Shown here in pieces: positions 44,726-53,800 of a stretch of 64,000 nt of DNA (its first letter is position 1; each line of letters starts with the position of its first letter). Origin of the DNA: Leuconostoc suionicum. Its GTDB lineage: Bacteria > Bacillota > Bacilli > Lactobacillales > Lactobacillaceae. The position numbers and the translations under genes were made by a program. The notes beneath the pieces are model-generated. The model was not told the DNA's origin. It worked only from the letters and a program-made list of their open reading frames with translations, and searched no databases. The stretch lies in NCBI RefSeq assembly GCF_001891125.1, contig NZ_CP015247.1, positions 1,901,501 through 1,965,500 of the forward strand. The letters run 5' to 3'.

Positions 44726-45094
44726 TTAAATTCCAGGTAATTTATTTTCTAGTTGATATGTTTGTGTTAAATACTTGGCAATTGAGTATAAGTCATCAAT
44801 GTACATAATTGCCAAACCATTTAATACCTTAATAATAATTACATCATTAACATTTTTAAATATTTCTGGCTCTATTTTCTGATAAAATGCCTTAAAATCA
44901 GCTAAAGTATATTTACTAATGTCATTATTATGTACTAACATATGTGTTCTTGTTAATACCTTGGAAAAAGTTTCCTCAGTACCGCCAAGGTCTTGTATAA
45001 CAAGTGCTATTGACACTGGTCTTATATACGAATCCCCTAGAAATGTTGCCATTTCCATTAATATTTGTCCTTGTAGTCTAACATCTTCAAACAT
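44726..45094 (-). CDS. Hypothetical protein (122 residues)
   Basis: A soluble, helix-rich, acidic protein beginning MFEDVRLQGQILMEMATFLG, with GAGGG before the ATG. No known motif was seen. Its upstream region (45252-45317) is a copy of that of the small membrane-protein gene at 44318-44506, so the two are probably co-regulated; an immunity or phage-defence role would be a guess. Confidence 0.55.
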   Translation of the reverse strand: MFEDVRLQGQILMEMATFLGDSYIRPVSIALVIQDLGGTEETFSKVLTRTHMLVHNNDISKYTLADFKAFYQKIEPEIFKNVNDVIIIKVLNGLAIMYIDDLYSIAKYLTQTYQLENKLPGI

Positions 45095-45251
45095 TTATAT
45101 ACCCTCAATTAATAAGCTAATATTACACTTTAACCCACTTGCAATACCGCGATGCTTGTTATCTTCCATACTTCCTTGCAAACCTCTAAATTTTGCAATC
45201 TAAAGGCTGTATTCTGCACTATGTTCATAATATTTTCACATAATTCATTTT

Positions 45252-45317
45252 GTATAAACATGAATACTATTCAACCTTAATGTTAAACGTACGTCAATGC
45301 TTTTTCAAAATTAATCA
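45252..45317 (-). repeat. Duplicated promoter region, copy B
   Basis: Second copy of the block at 44612-44676: TTGACG (45292-45297), TACGTTTAA, then CATGTTTAT 29 bases on. It lies about 160-220 bases before the 44726 gene. The stretch between (45095-45251) has only short frames with no support. Confidence 0.6.
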
Positions 45318-45353
45318 TTACTTCTTTGGAAGGTAATCTATTTTACGAAACCT

Positions 45354-45411
45354 AAAATGAACCCGCTAACTTTACGAACATTTAATTTGTTCAAGTTAGC
45401 GGGTTCATTTT
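45354..45411 (-). terminator. Terminator of the ula operon
   Basis: A 19-bp perfect stem (AAAATGAACCCGCTAACTT and its complement) with an inner GAAC/GTTC pair, 30 bases past the ulaF stop. Confidence 0.9.
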
Positions 45412-45440
45412 ATTGATTTACGTAGACCTTTTTTATTATA

Positions 45441-46169
45441 TTAGGCGTGCGTAATGTGATTTTTTGACTGTGTTGATGACTGACCATAATAGGCATTATC
45501 ACCGTGCTTCCTATAATAATGTTTGTCTAACAAGTATTGCGGAACATGAATTTCTGATCTTGTTGACTGCAAAGCATGGTAACTAATTTCTGCTGATACT
45601 TCCAATACTTTAGCATTGTATACAGATTTTTCTGGAGTCGCACCCCATGTAAATGGGCCATGTTGACTGACCAAGGCAGCAGGCGTCGCGTCTGGGTCAA
45701 GCCCACGATTCTCAAACTCTGTTACAATGACTTTTCCAGTATTTAGTTCATAGGCCGTTTTAATTTCCTCTTCACTTAGAGCTGGTGCACAAGGAATATC
45801 CCCATAAAATGTATCGGCGTGCGTTGTACTGACAGCTGGTATATCCATTTTTGCAGCAGCAAACGAAACGCCCCAAGGCGAATGCGTATGCGTGATACCA
45901 CCTATATTTAAAAAATGTTGATAGAGATAGGCGTGTGTAGGTGTGTCACTAGATGGATTGAGATTACCTTCTACAACTTCCCCATCCAAATTAACCACAA
46001 CCATATCGGAAGGTTTTAATTGGTCATACTCAATGCCAGAGGGCTTTATTACAAATAGCCCTTTTTCACGATCAATGCCTGATACATTTCCCCATGTGAA
46101 TGTTACTAATCCTAATTTAGGCAACGCCATATTAGCCTTATAAACTTCATTTTTTAGCTTTTCTAACAT
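45441..46169 (-). CDS. ulaF: L-ribulose-5-phosphate 4-epimerase
   Basis: Zinc aldolase-fold epimerase making D-xylulose-5-phosphate, the last step of ascorbate use. The 242 residues show LVTFTWGNVSGIDR, VIKPSGIEYDQL, SSDTPTHAYLYQ, the zinc His pair in THTHSPWGVSFA, the Asp in HADTFYGDIPCAP and ALVSQHGPFTWG. It follows ulaE by two bases and ends the operon. The product feeds the phosphoketolase encoded at 12.7-15.2 kb. Confidence 0.95.
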   Translation of the reverse strand: MLEKLKNEVYKANMALPKLGLVTFTWGNVSGIDREKGLFVIKPSGIEYDQLKPSDMVVVNLDGEVVEGNLNPSSDTPTHAYLYQHFLNIGGITHTHSPWGVSFAAAKMDIPAVSTTHADTFYGDIPCAPALSEEEIKTAYELNTGKVIVTEFENRGLDPDATPAALVSQHGPFTWGATPEKSVYNAKVLEVSAEISYHALQSTRSEIHVPQYLLDKHYYRKHGDNAYYGQSSTQSKNHITHA

Positions 46170-46171
46170 AA

Positions 46172-47035
46172 TTACACCTCGATTGAAATTCCAGATTTGG
46201 TTAGTAAGTCAACTATAAAATCGTGAGCATTCTCAATTTTATTAATGCAATCGCTCTCTTTCTCAGACCACATCTCAATTGTAAATGTCCCCTGATAATC
46301 TAGACGTCTTAACGTCTTAAATAATCCTAAGAATCCAACATTCCCTGTTCCAAAAGGTACATTTTTAAATTTTCCTGGTGTACTTTGCGTAACCGAAAGC
46401 GTATCTTTGACATGTATAGCAATAATACTGTCTAATCCTTCTGTCAAATCCTCTCCCGGATTATTTTCAGGCCAAGCTGATATATTGCCTAAATCTGGAT
46501 ATGCCTGAAGCCAAGGTGAAACAACGGACTTCTTAATTTTCTTCACCTTGGCAATCGAATTAATAAAAGTGTCATCCATTGTCTCAATGGAAGTCATAAC
46601 CTGGTTTTCAGCTGCATAGTCAACTACTCGTTGCAAGTTTTCAATGAAATTTTCACGTGTTAACACTGTCTTAGAGCCATAATACTCATCATACCCAGCA
46701 ATCTGTATATTCCTGATTCCTAGGTCTTTAGCCAAAATAATTGCTTTCTTACACATGCTATATGCTTGAGCGTATATTTCTGGGTTCTCAGATCCGAGAG
46801 GGTATTTTCTAAGCGCCGATAGCATCATTGTATCAATGGGTATGCCAGTTTCATACACATCTCGAACTAACTGAAATCGTTGTTCCTTATTCCAATCTAA
46901 GCGTTCAATACGTTCATCGGTCTCATCAATTGACATTTCTACAAAAGAAAACCCATGTTTTTTTGCTAAATTAAGCTTATCTCGCCAGGACATCTGAGCA
47001 GGTAATGACTTTTCGTTAATGCCAAGTTTTGCCAT
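46172..47035 (-). CDS. ulaE: L-ribulose-5-phosphate 3-epimerase
   Basis: Converts L-xylulose-5-phosphate to L-ribulose-5-phosphate. The 287-residue TIM-barrel protein matches UlaE/SgbU: MAKLGINEKSLPAQMSWRDKL, FVEMSIDETDERIERLDW, DLGIRNIQIAGYDEYYG and FTIEMWSEKE with the metal Glu. The ATG three bases after the ulaD stop is chosen (TTG four codons earlier is possible). No good ribosome site, so coupling to ulaD is likely. Confidence 0.93.
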   Translation of the reverse strand: MAKLGINEKSLPAQMSWRDKLNLAKKHGFSFVEMSIDETDERIERLDWNKEQRFQLVRDVYETGIPIDTMMLSALRKYPLGSENPEIYAQAYSMCKKAIILAKDLGIRNIQIAGYDEYYGSKTVLTRENFIENLQRVVDYAAENQVMTSIETMDDTFINSIAKVKKIKKSVVSPWLQAYPDLGNISAWPENNPGEDLTEGLDSIIAIHVKDTLSVTQSTPGKFKNVPFGTGNVGFLGLFKTLRRLDYQGTFTIEMWSEKESDCINKIENAHDFIVDLLTKSGISIEV

Positions 47036-47037
47036 TG

Positions 47038-47676
47038 TTACGCCCAATACTTTTTAATCTCATTTTGAAAATCTTGGGCTGTCTTAGCAGGATCCTTTTG
47101 CCCAGTTATTGCACGTCCTGCAATAAATGTGTATACTGGAACACCTTTGAATAATTTAATCGTATCGATATTTAACCCACCTGTAACAGATACTTTGAAC
47201 CCCATATCCACGAAACGTTTTACAATGTCCAAATCTTTTTTACCCCACACCTCTCCTGCTAATAATGCATCTCGACTTTGGTGATAAATAACTTGTTCAA
47301 TGCCAATTTTTTGCCATTCTTTAGCCCGTTCCCAATTCCATGCTGAATAGAGCTCAACTTGAATGCCGTCCAACACAGATTTAGCTGATTTCATTGTCGC
47401 AATTGTCGCTGAGTCAATGACTGTCATCAAATCTGCACCCGCGTCTTTAGAATTTTGCGCTACAGTAGATCCTGCATCCGCACACTTAGTATCAGAAGCA
47501 ATGATTTTATCTGGAAACATTTCTCGTAAAACTCGGATAGCTTGTTGCCCAGCTTGTAACTCTAAAATTGTACCAACTTCGACTATATCAACAATTGGGC
47601 CTGCTAAATGAGCAATTCTGGCCGCATCTGCTAACGTATTTTGATCTAAAGCAATTTGTAAATTAGGCTTCGTCAT
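47038..47676 (-). CDS. ulaD: 3-keto-L-gulonate-6-phosphate decarboxylase
   Basis: Removes CO2 from 3-keto-L-gulonate-6-phosphate to give L-xylulose-5-phosphate. The 212 residues show the OMP-decarboxylase-like barrel: LQIALDQNTLADAARIA, IVEVGTILEL, the catalytic set in IIASDTKCADAG, and VTGGLNIDTIKLF with FIAGRAIT. The start is set by GAGGAT six bases upstream; a longer frame overlaps ulaB and is rejected. Confidence 0.94.
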   Translation of the reverse strand: MTKPNLQIALDQNTLADAARIAHLAGPIVDIVEVGTILELQAGQQAIRVLREMFPDKIIASDTKCADAGSTVAQNSKDAGADLMTVIDSATIATMKSAKSVLDGIQVELYSAWNWERAKEWQKIGIEQVIYHQSRDALLAGEVWGKKDLDIVKRFVDMGFKVSVTGGLNIDTIKLFKGVPVYTFIAGRAITGQKDPAKTAQDFQNEIKKYWA

Positions 47677-47686
47677 TTTTATATCC

Positions 47687-47992
47687 TCATTTCTTATATT
47701 TTTCTTCAAAATCTGTTTCATCAATGATGCGTTGGGTGATTTCTTTATCACTCATAACATTTTTCACACCAACAACTGTGACGCCTTTTTTAGCTGCATC
47801 TTCAAACATACTTACAAAATTCAATGGTGTGAAAACAGCGTCATACTGAGTTGCTGTCGATTTCCCTTCAGCAATACTCGTATGATTTATTTTACTGATC
47901 GGAATACCCAACTTTTTCATTGACTTTTCAACACTCTTCATCATCATTAAGCTAGTGCCTGAACCATTGGCACAAGATACTAAAATATTCAT
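47687..47992 (-). CDS. ulaB: Ascorbate PTS component EIIB
   Basis: Phosphocarrier of the L-ascorbate phosphotransferase system. The 101 residues begin MNILVSCANGSGTSLMMMKS, with phospho-Cys C7 in the SCANGSGTS loop. A GGAG site precedes the ATG. It lies between the membrane subunit UlaA and UlaD. Confidence 0.94.
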   Translation of the reverse strand: MNILVSCANGSGTSLMMMKSVEKSMKKLGIPISKINHTSIAEGKSTATQYDAVFTPLNFVSMFEDAAKKGVTVVGVKNVMSDKEITQRIIDETDFEEKYKK

Positions 47993-48029
47993 AATAACTT
48001 CTCCTTTTCTTTTTCAATTTGAATATTGT

Positions 48030-49541
48030 TTATTCAATTCCCTTATTTTCTTTATACGCATCGTAGTCCTCAACCATTAAGAAATAGTTTTTTGGATCTT
48101 TACGATATTCTAGTTGAGGAATCAAGAGTAAGATTGCCGCTACTAGTACTACTCCAAAGTAACCTAAGTATTTCAAAATAACTGTAAACACTGGCCAAAC
48201 CGTATCCCAATCAAACATACCCAAGTAACCACCAAACTTAGACATACCAATCCATGTTGAAATTAGCGCAGCACCAACTACTTGAATAATGCCTGAAAAG
48301 AAGGGTAATATCATCGCCGCTTTTGCACCCGCACGATTATTGGCAATAACACCAAAGACCGCATTATCGAAGAAGAGGGGGATAAATCCGGCAATAATAA
48401 TTGTTGGTGAATGGAAGATCATCAATGCACCAATAGCTAAGAATTGGCCCAATGCACCAAACAAGAAACCTATGGTTACTGCGTTTTGTTCTCCAAAAGC
48501 AAATGTTGCAGCAACGTCAATTCCAGGCACAGAATTTGGCAAGATTGTGTCACTGATTCCTGTAAAGCTTTCAGTTAATTCGCCAACGAAGGTACGAACC
48601 CCTAGTTGTAAAATTGCCAAATTGACAGCAAATCCCAATGATGTAGTCAAGATGTAGAAGAAGAAACTAGTTCCCTGGGCTAACCCTGAAGTCCCATTAC
48701 TAGTAATAAACAATTGATGAAAATAGTTTTCTCCTAGCACAACCATGATGATTCCAAAGAACACGAACATCAGGATAGCCGTTGCTACCATGTTTTCATT
48801 GAATATTCTCAAAAATCCAGGGAGCGTTATATCTTCTAAACGTTTTGCTGATTTATTTTTGCCTTTATCAGAAGATTTTTTCATTTTGTCAGAAATCCAC
48901 GCAACCAAAGCAATTCCAAACATTTGCTGATGCGCTACGGCAAATCCTCCACCATCTGTAAGTTGTTGTGTTGCTTTGATGGTCATATTCGATCCAACCG
49001 CCCAATATAAACCGAGTAACACGCCCATCACCAGCAATACTTCAATTCGCCCTAAGCTAGGAATGGCAAAGAGTAGAATCCAAAATGCTGTCGCTGCTTG
49101 TTGCACTTGAACATTTCCTGTTGTAAATACTGCACGTAACTTCGTATACTTTGAAAAACGAACCAATAAAATATTGAAAACAAATGCAATTAACAACAGA
49201 ATCATTACGTCACCAAACGAACGGCCAAATGTTTTCTCTAATCCGTCCGTAACAGCATTTTGACCAAAATACGGATCAATTACTGTCGCTGTGAGATGGA
49301 AACGATCTTTCAAACCTGTTAAAATCGGACGAAAACTGGTCACTAATCCGTTTGATCCCACTATCAGAATCATATAACCAATCGTGGCTTTTAAAAACCC
49401 AGCCAGACTTTCATACCAAGGTTTCTTTTCTAACATGTAACCAATTAACACTATGAATCCAATCATATATGCTGGCTGAGTTAAGATATTGTCGGCAAAG
49501 AATTCCCAAATTCTTAATATTCCTGCTAGTATGCTATCCAT
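48030..49541 (-). CDS. ulaA: Ascorbate PTS membrane component EIIC
   Basis: Membrane permease that takes up L-ascorbate while it is phosphorylated. The 503 residues have about 11 helices and match the UlaA/SgaT family: PAYMIGFIVLIGYMLEKKPW, the region with GGFAVAHQQMFGIA, LGVRTFVGELTESFTGIS and PGIDVAATFAFGEQNA. The start MDSILAGIL is set by GAGGAG. Confidence 0.94.
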   Translation of the reverse strand: MDSILAGILRIWEFFADNILTQPAYMIGFIVLIGYMLEKKPWYESLAGFLKATIGYMILIVGSNGLVTSFRPILTGLKDRFHLTATVIDPYFGQNAVTDGLEKTFGRSFGDVMILLLIAFVFNILLVRFSKYTKLRAVFTTGNVQVQQAATAFWILLFAIPSLGRIEVLLVMGVLLGLYWAVGSNMTIKATQQLTDGGGFAVAHQQMFGIALVAWISDKMKKSSDKGKNKSAKRLEDITLPGFLRIFNENMVATAILMFVFFGIIMVVLGENYFHQLFITSNGTSGLAQGTSFFFYILTTSLGFAVNLAILQLGVRTFVGELTESFTGISDTILPNSVPGIDVAATFAFGEQNAVTIGFLFGALGQFLAIGALMIFHSPTIIIAGFIPLFFDNAVFGVIANNRAGAKAAMILPFFSGIIQVVGAALISTWIGMSKFGGYLGMFDWDTVWPVFTVILKYLGYFGVVLVAAILLLIPQLEYRKDPKNYFLMVEDYDAYKENKGIE

Positions 49542-49554
49542 TTTATTCTCCTCA

Positions 49555-50031
49555 TTATTCTGCAGGGATACTCTCAAAATGATTCATAACTTGATTAAAA
49601 TCATCTAGTGTTTCGATATTAGATAACGCTTCAATCATGCCATCGGTCATTAATAAAGTCATCAAATTTTGAATATTTTCCAAGTGTTGTTCTTCATTTT
49701 TAGCAGCCAGTGTGAAAAATAGTTTTCCTTGTTTTTCTGGATTCCCTGCTTCAAAAGACACCATCTCACTGAATTTAGCAAAACCAATACCTGTTCCTAA
49801 AACGCCGGGTCCAGTAGCCAATGCATGTGGCATCACAACTCCTGGAACTATTACAATATACGCACCATTGACCTCGACGTTTTTGATGATTTCATTTATA
49901 TAAGCGTCAGTGATAATTCCTTTTTCCTTTAAGTTCTCACTGGCAATACGTAGTGCTTCACGCCAATCTTGCGGTGTCTCGTCATAAATACGCACCAAAT
50001 CATTATCATGAAAATATTTAAGCATCGTCAT
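49555..50031 (-). CDS. ulaC: Ascorbate PTS component EIIA
   Basis: First phosphocarrier of the ascorbate PTS. The 158 residues are of the fructose/mannitol EIIA fold, with phospho-His in PGVVMPHALATGPGV near 67. AGGAG precedes the ATG. Lies 13 bases before ulaA and 12 after ulaG. Confidence 0.93.
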   Translation of the reverse strand: MTMLKYFHDNDLVRIYDETPQDWREALRIASENLKEKGIITDAYINEIIKNVEVNGAYIVIVPGVVMPHALATGPGVLGTGIGFAKFSEMVSFEAGNPEKQGKLFFTLAAKNEEQHLENIQNLMTLLMTDGMIEALSNIETLDDFNQVMNHFESIPAE

Positions 50032-50043
50032 TTTATTACTCCT

Positions 50044-51117
50044 TTAGAGGAATGATGGGAATGGCACATCATTGTCCGTTGAAAAGACATCTGAAAATCC
50101 TCGGTCATAATGGTATTGAATTTCATCCTTATCTTGTGGGAATGTATAACTACCGCCAACCTTCCATACAAATGGATGGAACTGATAATTAAGCGTGTCC
50201 TTCTTCATTTGCCAAAGTTTTACGATTTCTTGTGGATCAGCATCAAAGTTAGACCAAATATCATAGTGAACCGGAATAACCACCTTTGCCTTTAAATCTT
50301 CTGCTGAACGAAGTACATCAATTGATGTAACCTTATCAGTAATGCCTCTTGGATTTTCTCCATAATTAATAATTTCAACATCAATATCATTTTCATTACC
50401 ATGCTTAGCAAACATATTAGACATATGGGAATCAGCCGCATGATACAAATTACCACCAGATGTTTTAAGTAAGTAGTTCACTGCAATTTCGTCCATATCC
50501 TGTGGTAAGGCACCTTTAATTTTCACATCTGGTTCTACCGTTAATAAAGCTGTGCGATCGAAGGCTTCTAAAGCTTTAATCGTTACTGATTTTACCGTGA
50601 CCTCATCCCCTGGATGAACTACAACAGTACGATCAGTTGGCACTCCCCAACTTTCCCAGATATCAACGACTGCCTGAGGTCCAATAAACTTTGTTTCGGG
50701 GCTACTATTTTTTAGCACAGCTGCTGCTGTATTAATATCTAAGTGATCTGAGTGGATATGTGTTACTAGGAGTGCATCTACGTTCTTTATAGCATATGGG
50801 TCAATAACAAATGGTTGCAAACGTAGATTGGGTTGCATTTTTTGAACACCACTCATTCGCATCATCTGGTGCCCTTTTTTCATTAAACCGGACCCATGCG
50901 ATTGTTTTCCAGTACCGTTCCACAAATCTACTAAGATGTTGGTATTTTCGTGTGTTTTAAGCCAAACACCATTATTGGCCAGCCACCACATTCGGAAATT
51001 ATTTTCCGGTACTTGTGATGCTTCAATTTCTTCGTTTAACCAAGTTCCCCACTCTGGAAATGTATTCTCAATCCAGTTTGCACGTGTTGCTTCTTGAACA
51101 TTCTTTGCTTTTACCAT
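50044..51117 (-). CDS. ulaG: L-ascorbate-6-phosphate lactonase
   Basis: Metallo-beta-lactamase-fold enzyme that opens the lactone ring of ascorbate-6-phosphate. The 357 residues show the metal motif [11 protein letters not shown] near 115-125, further His/Asp ligands in [15 protein letters not shown], and [15 protein letters not shown]. Full length for UlaG. It is first in the operon and reads [24 protein letters not shown] at its start in pieces. A CcpA site overlaps the promoter. Confidence 0.95.
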   Translation of the reverse strand: MVKAKNVQEATRANWIENTFPEWGTWLNEEIEASQVPENNFRMWWLANNGVWLKTHENTNILVDLWNGTGKQSHGSGLMKKGHQMMRMSGVQKMQPNLRLQPFVIDPYAIKNVDALLVTHIHSDHLDINTAAAVLKNSSPETKFIGPQAVVDIWESWGVPTDRTVVVHPGDEVTVKSVTIKALEAFDRTALLTVEPDVKIKGALPQDMDEIAVNYLLKTSGGNLYHAADSHMSNMFAKHGNENDIDVEIINYGENPRGITDKVTSIDVLRSAEDLKAKVVIPVHYDIWSNFDADPQEIVKLWQMKKDTLNYQFHPFVWKVGGSYTFPQDKDEIQYHYDRGFSDVFSTDNDVPFPSFL

Positions 51118-51154
51118 AGTATTTAAACCCTTTCTATAAATAACTAAACCTTTA

Positions 51155-51183
51155 AATGTATGCGCTTACATTATTTACTACAA
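51155..51183 (-). promoter_or_regulatory. ula operon promoter
   Basis: On the minus strand TTGTAG (51178-51183), a 17-base spacer and TACATT (51155-51160). Confidence 0.55.
51156..51171. promoter_or_regulatory. CcpA (cre) site
   Basis: ATGTATGCGCTTACAT matches the WTGNNARCGNWWWCAW consensus at 15 of 16 positions. It covers the ula -10 region, so glucose should repress the operon. Confidence 0.75.
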
Positions 51184-51203
51184 CTCTATTATTAAACATG
51201 CTA

Positions 51204-51255
51204 AAATAAAAAAGCAGTCCCATTCCGCCACAAAAAGAGCGCTCTAATGAGACTG
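51204..51255 (-). terminator. Terminator-like hairpin upstream of the ula promoter
   Basis: On the minus strand CAGTCTCATT pairs with AATGGGACTG (one G-U) and is followed by TTTTTTATTTT; the loop holds a GAGCGCTC palindrome. It lies before, not after, the predicted ula promoter, with no minus-strand gene ahead. Confidence 0.6.
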
Positions 51256-51338
51256 TTTACCTTCTCTTCCACATTGTAAAATAAACATAAACTAGGGATG
51301 AAATTATTTGTTCACATATAAGAGAGGAACGATTAAAA

Positions 51339-52850
51339 ATGCAAGTGTCGAACATGAATTATGCGAAATTTATTAATTATATAGCCACACAAGAACTATT
51401 ACCAAATGTACAAACAATGGCAAATCGTTTGAACTTGTCTAGCCGTAAAATTTATTATCTACTTCAGGCCGCGAATTCCGATTTGCGTTCATCAAATCAG
51501 CCTTTTCTTGTTCCAAGCACAAAAATTTCAGATTCTCAAATTTCTGTATTAAAAAATAAATTATCACAAGCGCCGTCCGATGAATACCTTACTTCGTATG
51601 AACGGCAGCAGATTATGGATATTTGTATTGCTCTCCCCTTAAAAAAATGGACTTTATCTGCATTTCAATCTTTATTTGATGTATCCAGAAATACCGTACT
51701 ACGCGATATCGCAGATTTAAAAAAGAGAAAAAAATTTCGACCTGAATTTTCTAAAAAAAATGGTTTTGAGTTTAAGGAACCACGCTATGATTTATTAGTC
51801 CATGCATATAATAGTCTAATGCTACTGCAAAGTCACAGAAACCCGCTTAACTACTTTATTCACTCACTAGATGGCGAGCCCTCTCACTCCAAATTTCTGC
51901 TAGTCAGTGAAAAATTGAAAAATATGTACAAAGATTCTTTGGAAAAAAGTATTTCTATTTCTAATGCATTGACACTCACTATTTTTTCTGTTGTTTCTTC
52001 AATGTATAGTAGCCATCATTCTATTACTGAAGAAATGCTGTTCAATGATTCTGATATTACATCCTTTACGAAACGACGAGAACATAACATCATTCAAGAT
52101 TATGCTCTTGTAGCAGAAACTAATTTTTCGATTCACATACCAACTTCTGTGAAACTGTTTTTAACGCTACAACTTCTTAGTGTTACCAAGGAGCAGGATG
52201 ATCACTTTAGCTCACACTCGTTTCAGGATCTCCTGATTCTAAGTGAACACATTGTGGATGCTTTTATGACTATTTCTCACATCACCAGTAAAAATACTGA
52301 AAGAAAAATACTGATCCGAGAAATTCAGACTCAACTCAAACCATTTTGGTACGCTGTTCGTTATCAAAATATTACTGTCTACGAATATTTATATCACGAA
52401 CCACTTTTTGAAAAGTATGTCGTAGAATCCCTAAATCAATTAACTGATAGCGCTTTATATAACCATTTATTTCCTTACGGTTTGCTTCCAGATCAAATCA
52501 GTGTTCTAGCCATGATATTCTACAATTTCAGCCTATCTCAGCAAAAAGAGACCAAACTGAACATATTGATGGTTACATCCCTGCCAATATACAGCCAGAA
52601 CTTATTTAAAACTATCATTGAAAAACACAGTACTGTCCCATGCGCACTGACTATTCAAGCGCTAAATAGCTTTGATAACTCATCAAACAATGTCAATCAA
52701 TTTGATTTAATTATTACTGAATCTACCGAAATCAGTACTAAACAACCAACATTTCTAATCGACAGTGAATTGAAAGAAAGTGAGTTCGATCGTCTTAAGA
52801 CTGTTATATCGCAAATCAATCCTATGGAGAAAATCACAAATGACAAATAA
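51339..52850 (+). CDS. PRD-containing transcriptional regulator (UlaR-like)
   Basis: A 503-residue regulator of the Mga/BglG-MtlR type. It has two N-terminal HTH regions (LLPNVQTMANRLNLSSRKIYYLLQ and ALPLKKWTLSAFQSLFDVSRNTVLRDIADL in pieces), PRD-like helical domains with conserved His (the region around IQDYALVAETNFSIHIPTSV and the second around FEKYVVESLNQL), and an EIIB-like end (LNILMVTSLPIYSQNLF). Divergent from the ula operon, it is the likely activator responding to PTS phosphorylation. The PRD His sites were not all checked. Confidence 0.85.
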   Translation: MQVSNMNYAKFINYIATQELLPNVQTMANRLNLSSRKIYYLLQAANSDLRSSNQPFLVPSTKISDSQISVLKNKLSQAPSDEYLTSYERQQIMDICIALPLKKWTLSAFQSLFDVSRNTVLRDIADLKKRKKFRPEFSKKNGFEFKEPRYDLLVHAYNSLMLLQSHRNPLNYFIHSLDGEPSHSKFLLVSEKLKNMYKDSLEKSISISNALTLTIFSVVSSMYSSHHSITEEMLFNDSDITSFTKRREHNIIQDYALVAETNFSIHIPTSVKLFLTLQLLSVTKEQDDHFSSHSFQDLLILSEHIVDAFMTISHITSKNTERKILIREIQTQLKPFWYAVRYQNITVYEYLYHEPLFEKYVVESLNQLTDSALYNHLFPYGLLPDQISVLAMIFYNFSLSQQKETKLNILMVTSLPIYSQNLFKTIIEKHSTVPCALTIQALNSFDNSSNNVNQFDLIITESTEISTKQPTFLIDSELKESEFDRLKTVISQINPMEKITNDK

Positions 52851-53661
52851 AATAAAAATGATTGCCCTAGACATGGATAATACACTGCTTCGGCCAGATA
52901 AAACCTTATCCAAAAGGAATACAAAAGTTCTACAAAGTCTACACACTATGGGAAAAAGTATAGTACTGACCACTAGTCGTCCATTCCCCAACGTACAGCC
53001 TTTCCTTTCACAACTACAATTGAATCAAGTTAATGATTACGCCATTCTATTTAACGGAGCAATTATCAAAAACATATATACAAATCAAAATCTGATCAAT
53101 CATGTTTTTACTCTTTCAGACGTTGATGAGGTGTTTAACTTAATACATAATATTCGTTTGCCAATTGACCTTGTTACGCAAAACAACGTATATTCTATTA
53201 AAGATTTTGGAAAATCTGGATATGTTGAATTAGTAGGGAAGCTTATTCCTTATTCAGAAAAACTTTTATCTGAATTAACTCCAGATTTGATGTTTAATAA
53301 ATTTGTCGTCTGCGCTACGGATACAGAGTTAAATTATTTAGAAAACGTTCTCCAACACACACCCATACTAACTAAAAATATAAATTTTGTCAGATCAAGA
53401 AGAAATTTATTAGAGTTTGTTCCAAATAAGGTTAATAAGGGCGCTGCATTATCAAAGCTACTCAAACAGTTGTCATTGACTCCAGATAGTTTAATGGCCT
53501 TTGGCGATGAAGCGAATGATTATTCTATGTTGAGCTTAGCCAGAGTTTCAGTAGCTATGGATAATGCCATCCCATCTATTAAAAAAATATCAACAAACAT
53601 TACTAAGAGCAATGCCGAAGACGGCGTGGCTGAATTTTTGGAAAATTATTTTTCATTGTAG
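52840..53661 (+). CDS. Cof-type HAD phosphatase
   Basis: A 273-residue HAD hydrolase: motif I ALDMDNTLLRPDKTL, motif II TTSRPFPNVQPFL, the Lys in NKGAALSKLL and motif IV FGDEANDYSMLSLA. It overlaps the stop codon of the regulator by 11 bases and uses GGAGA, so the two are cotranscribed. It may dephosphorylate a sugar-phosphate intermediate of ascorbate use, which is inference. Confidence 0.9.
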   Translation: MTNKIKMIALDMDNTLLRPDKTLSKRNTKVLQSLHTMGKSIVLTTSRPFPNVQPFLSQLQLNQVNDYAILFNGAIIKNIYTNQNLINHVFTLSDVDEVFNLIHNIRLPIDLVTQNNVYSIKDFGKSGYVELVGKLIPYSEKLLSELTPDLMFNKFVVCATDTELNYLENVLQHTPILTKNINFVRSRRNLLEFVPNKVNKGAALSKLLKQLSLTPDSLMAFGDEANDYSMLSLARVSVAMDNAIPSIKKISTNITKSNAEDGVAEFLENYFSL

Positions 53662-53702
53662 TAGCTATGAAATAAATCAATTTTCTCACTCAATCGAAAT
53701 TC

Positions 53703-53731
53703 TTGACAAAACCATACTATTTTCCTAGGAT
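53703..53731 (+). promoter_or_regulatory. Promoter of the DMT transporter gene
   Basis: TTGACA (53703-53708), 17-base spacer, TAGGAT (53726-53731), about 65 bases before the start. Confidence 0.6.
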
Positions 53732-53800
53732 AATATCTATGTTGACTAAATCATATGTATCTTATGATTCAGATATTTCTCAGAAAGTGGTGAAACTGTA

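Noticed and set aside
45095-45230. Short frames (17 and 32 codons) upstream of the 44726 gene, one with AAGGA before its ATG
   Set aside because: Neither shows a leader or bacteriocin pattern; an apparent longer version ended at a TAG on careful reading.
47677-47751. N-terminal extension of UlaD into ulaB
   Set aside because: GAGGAT precedes the internal ATG, and the family starts at this point.
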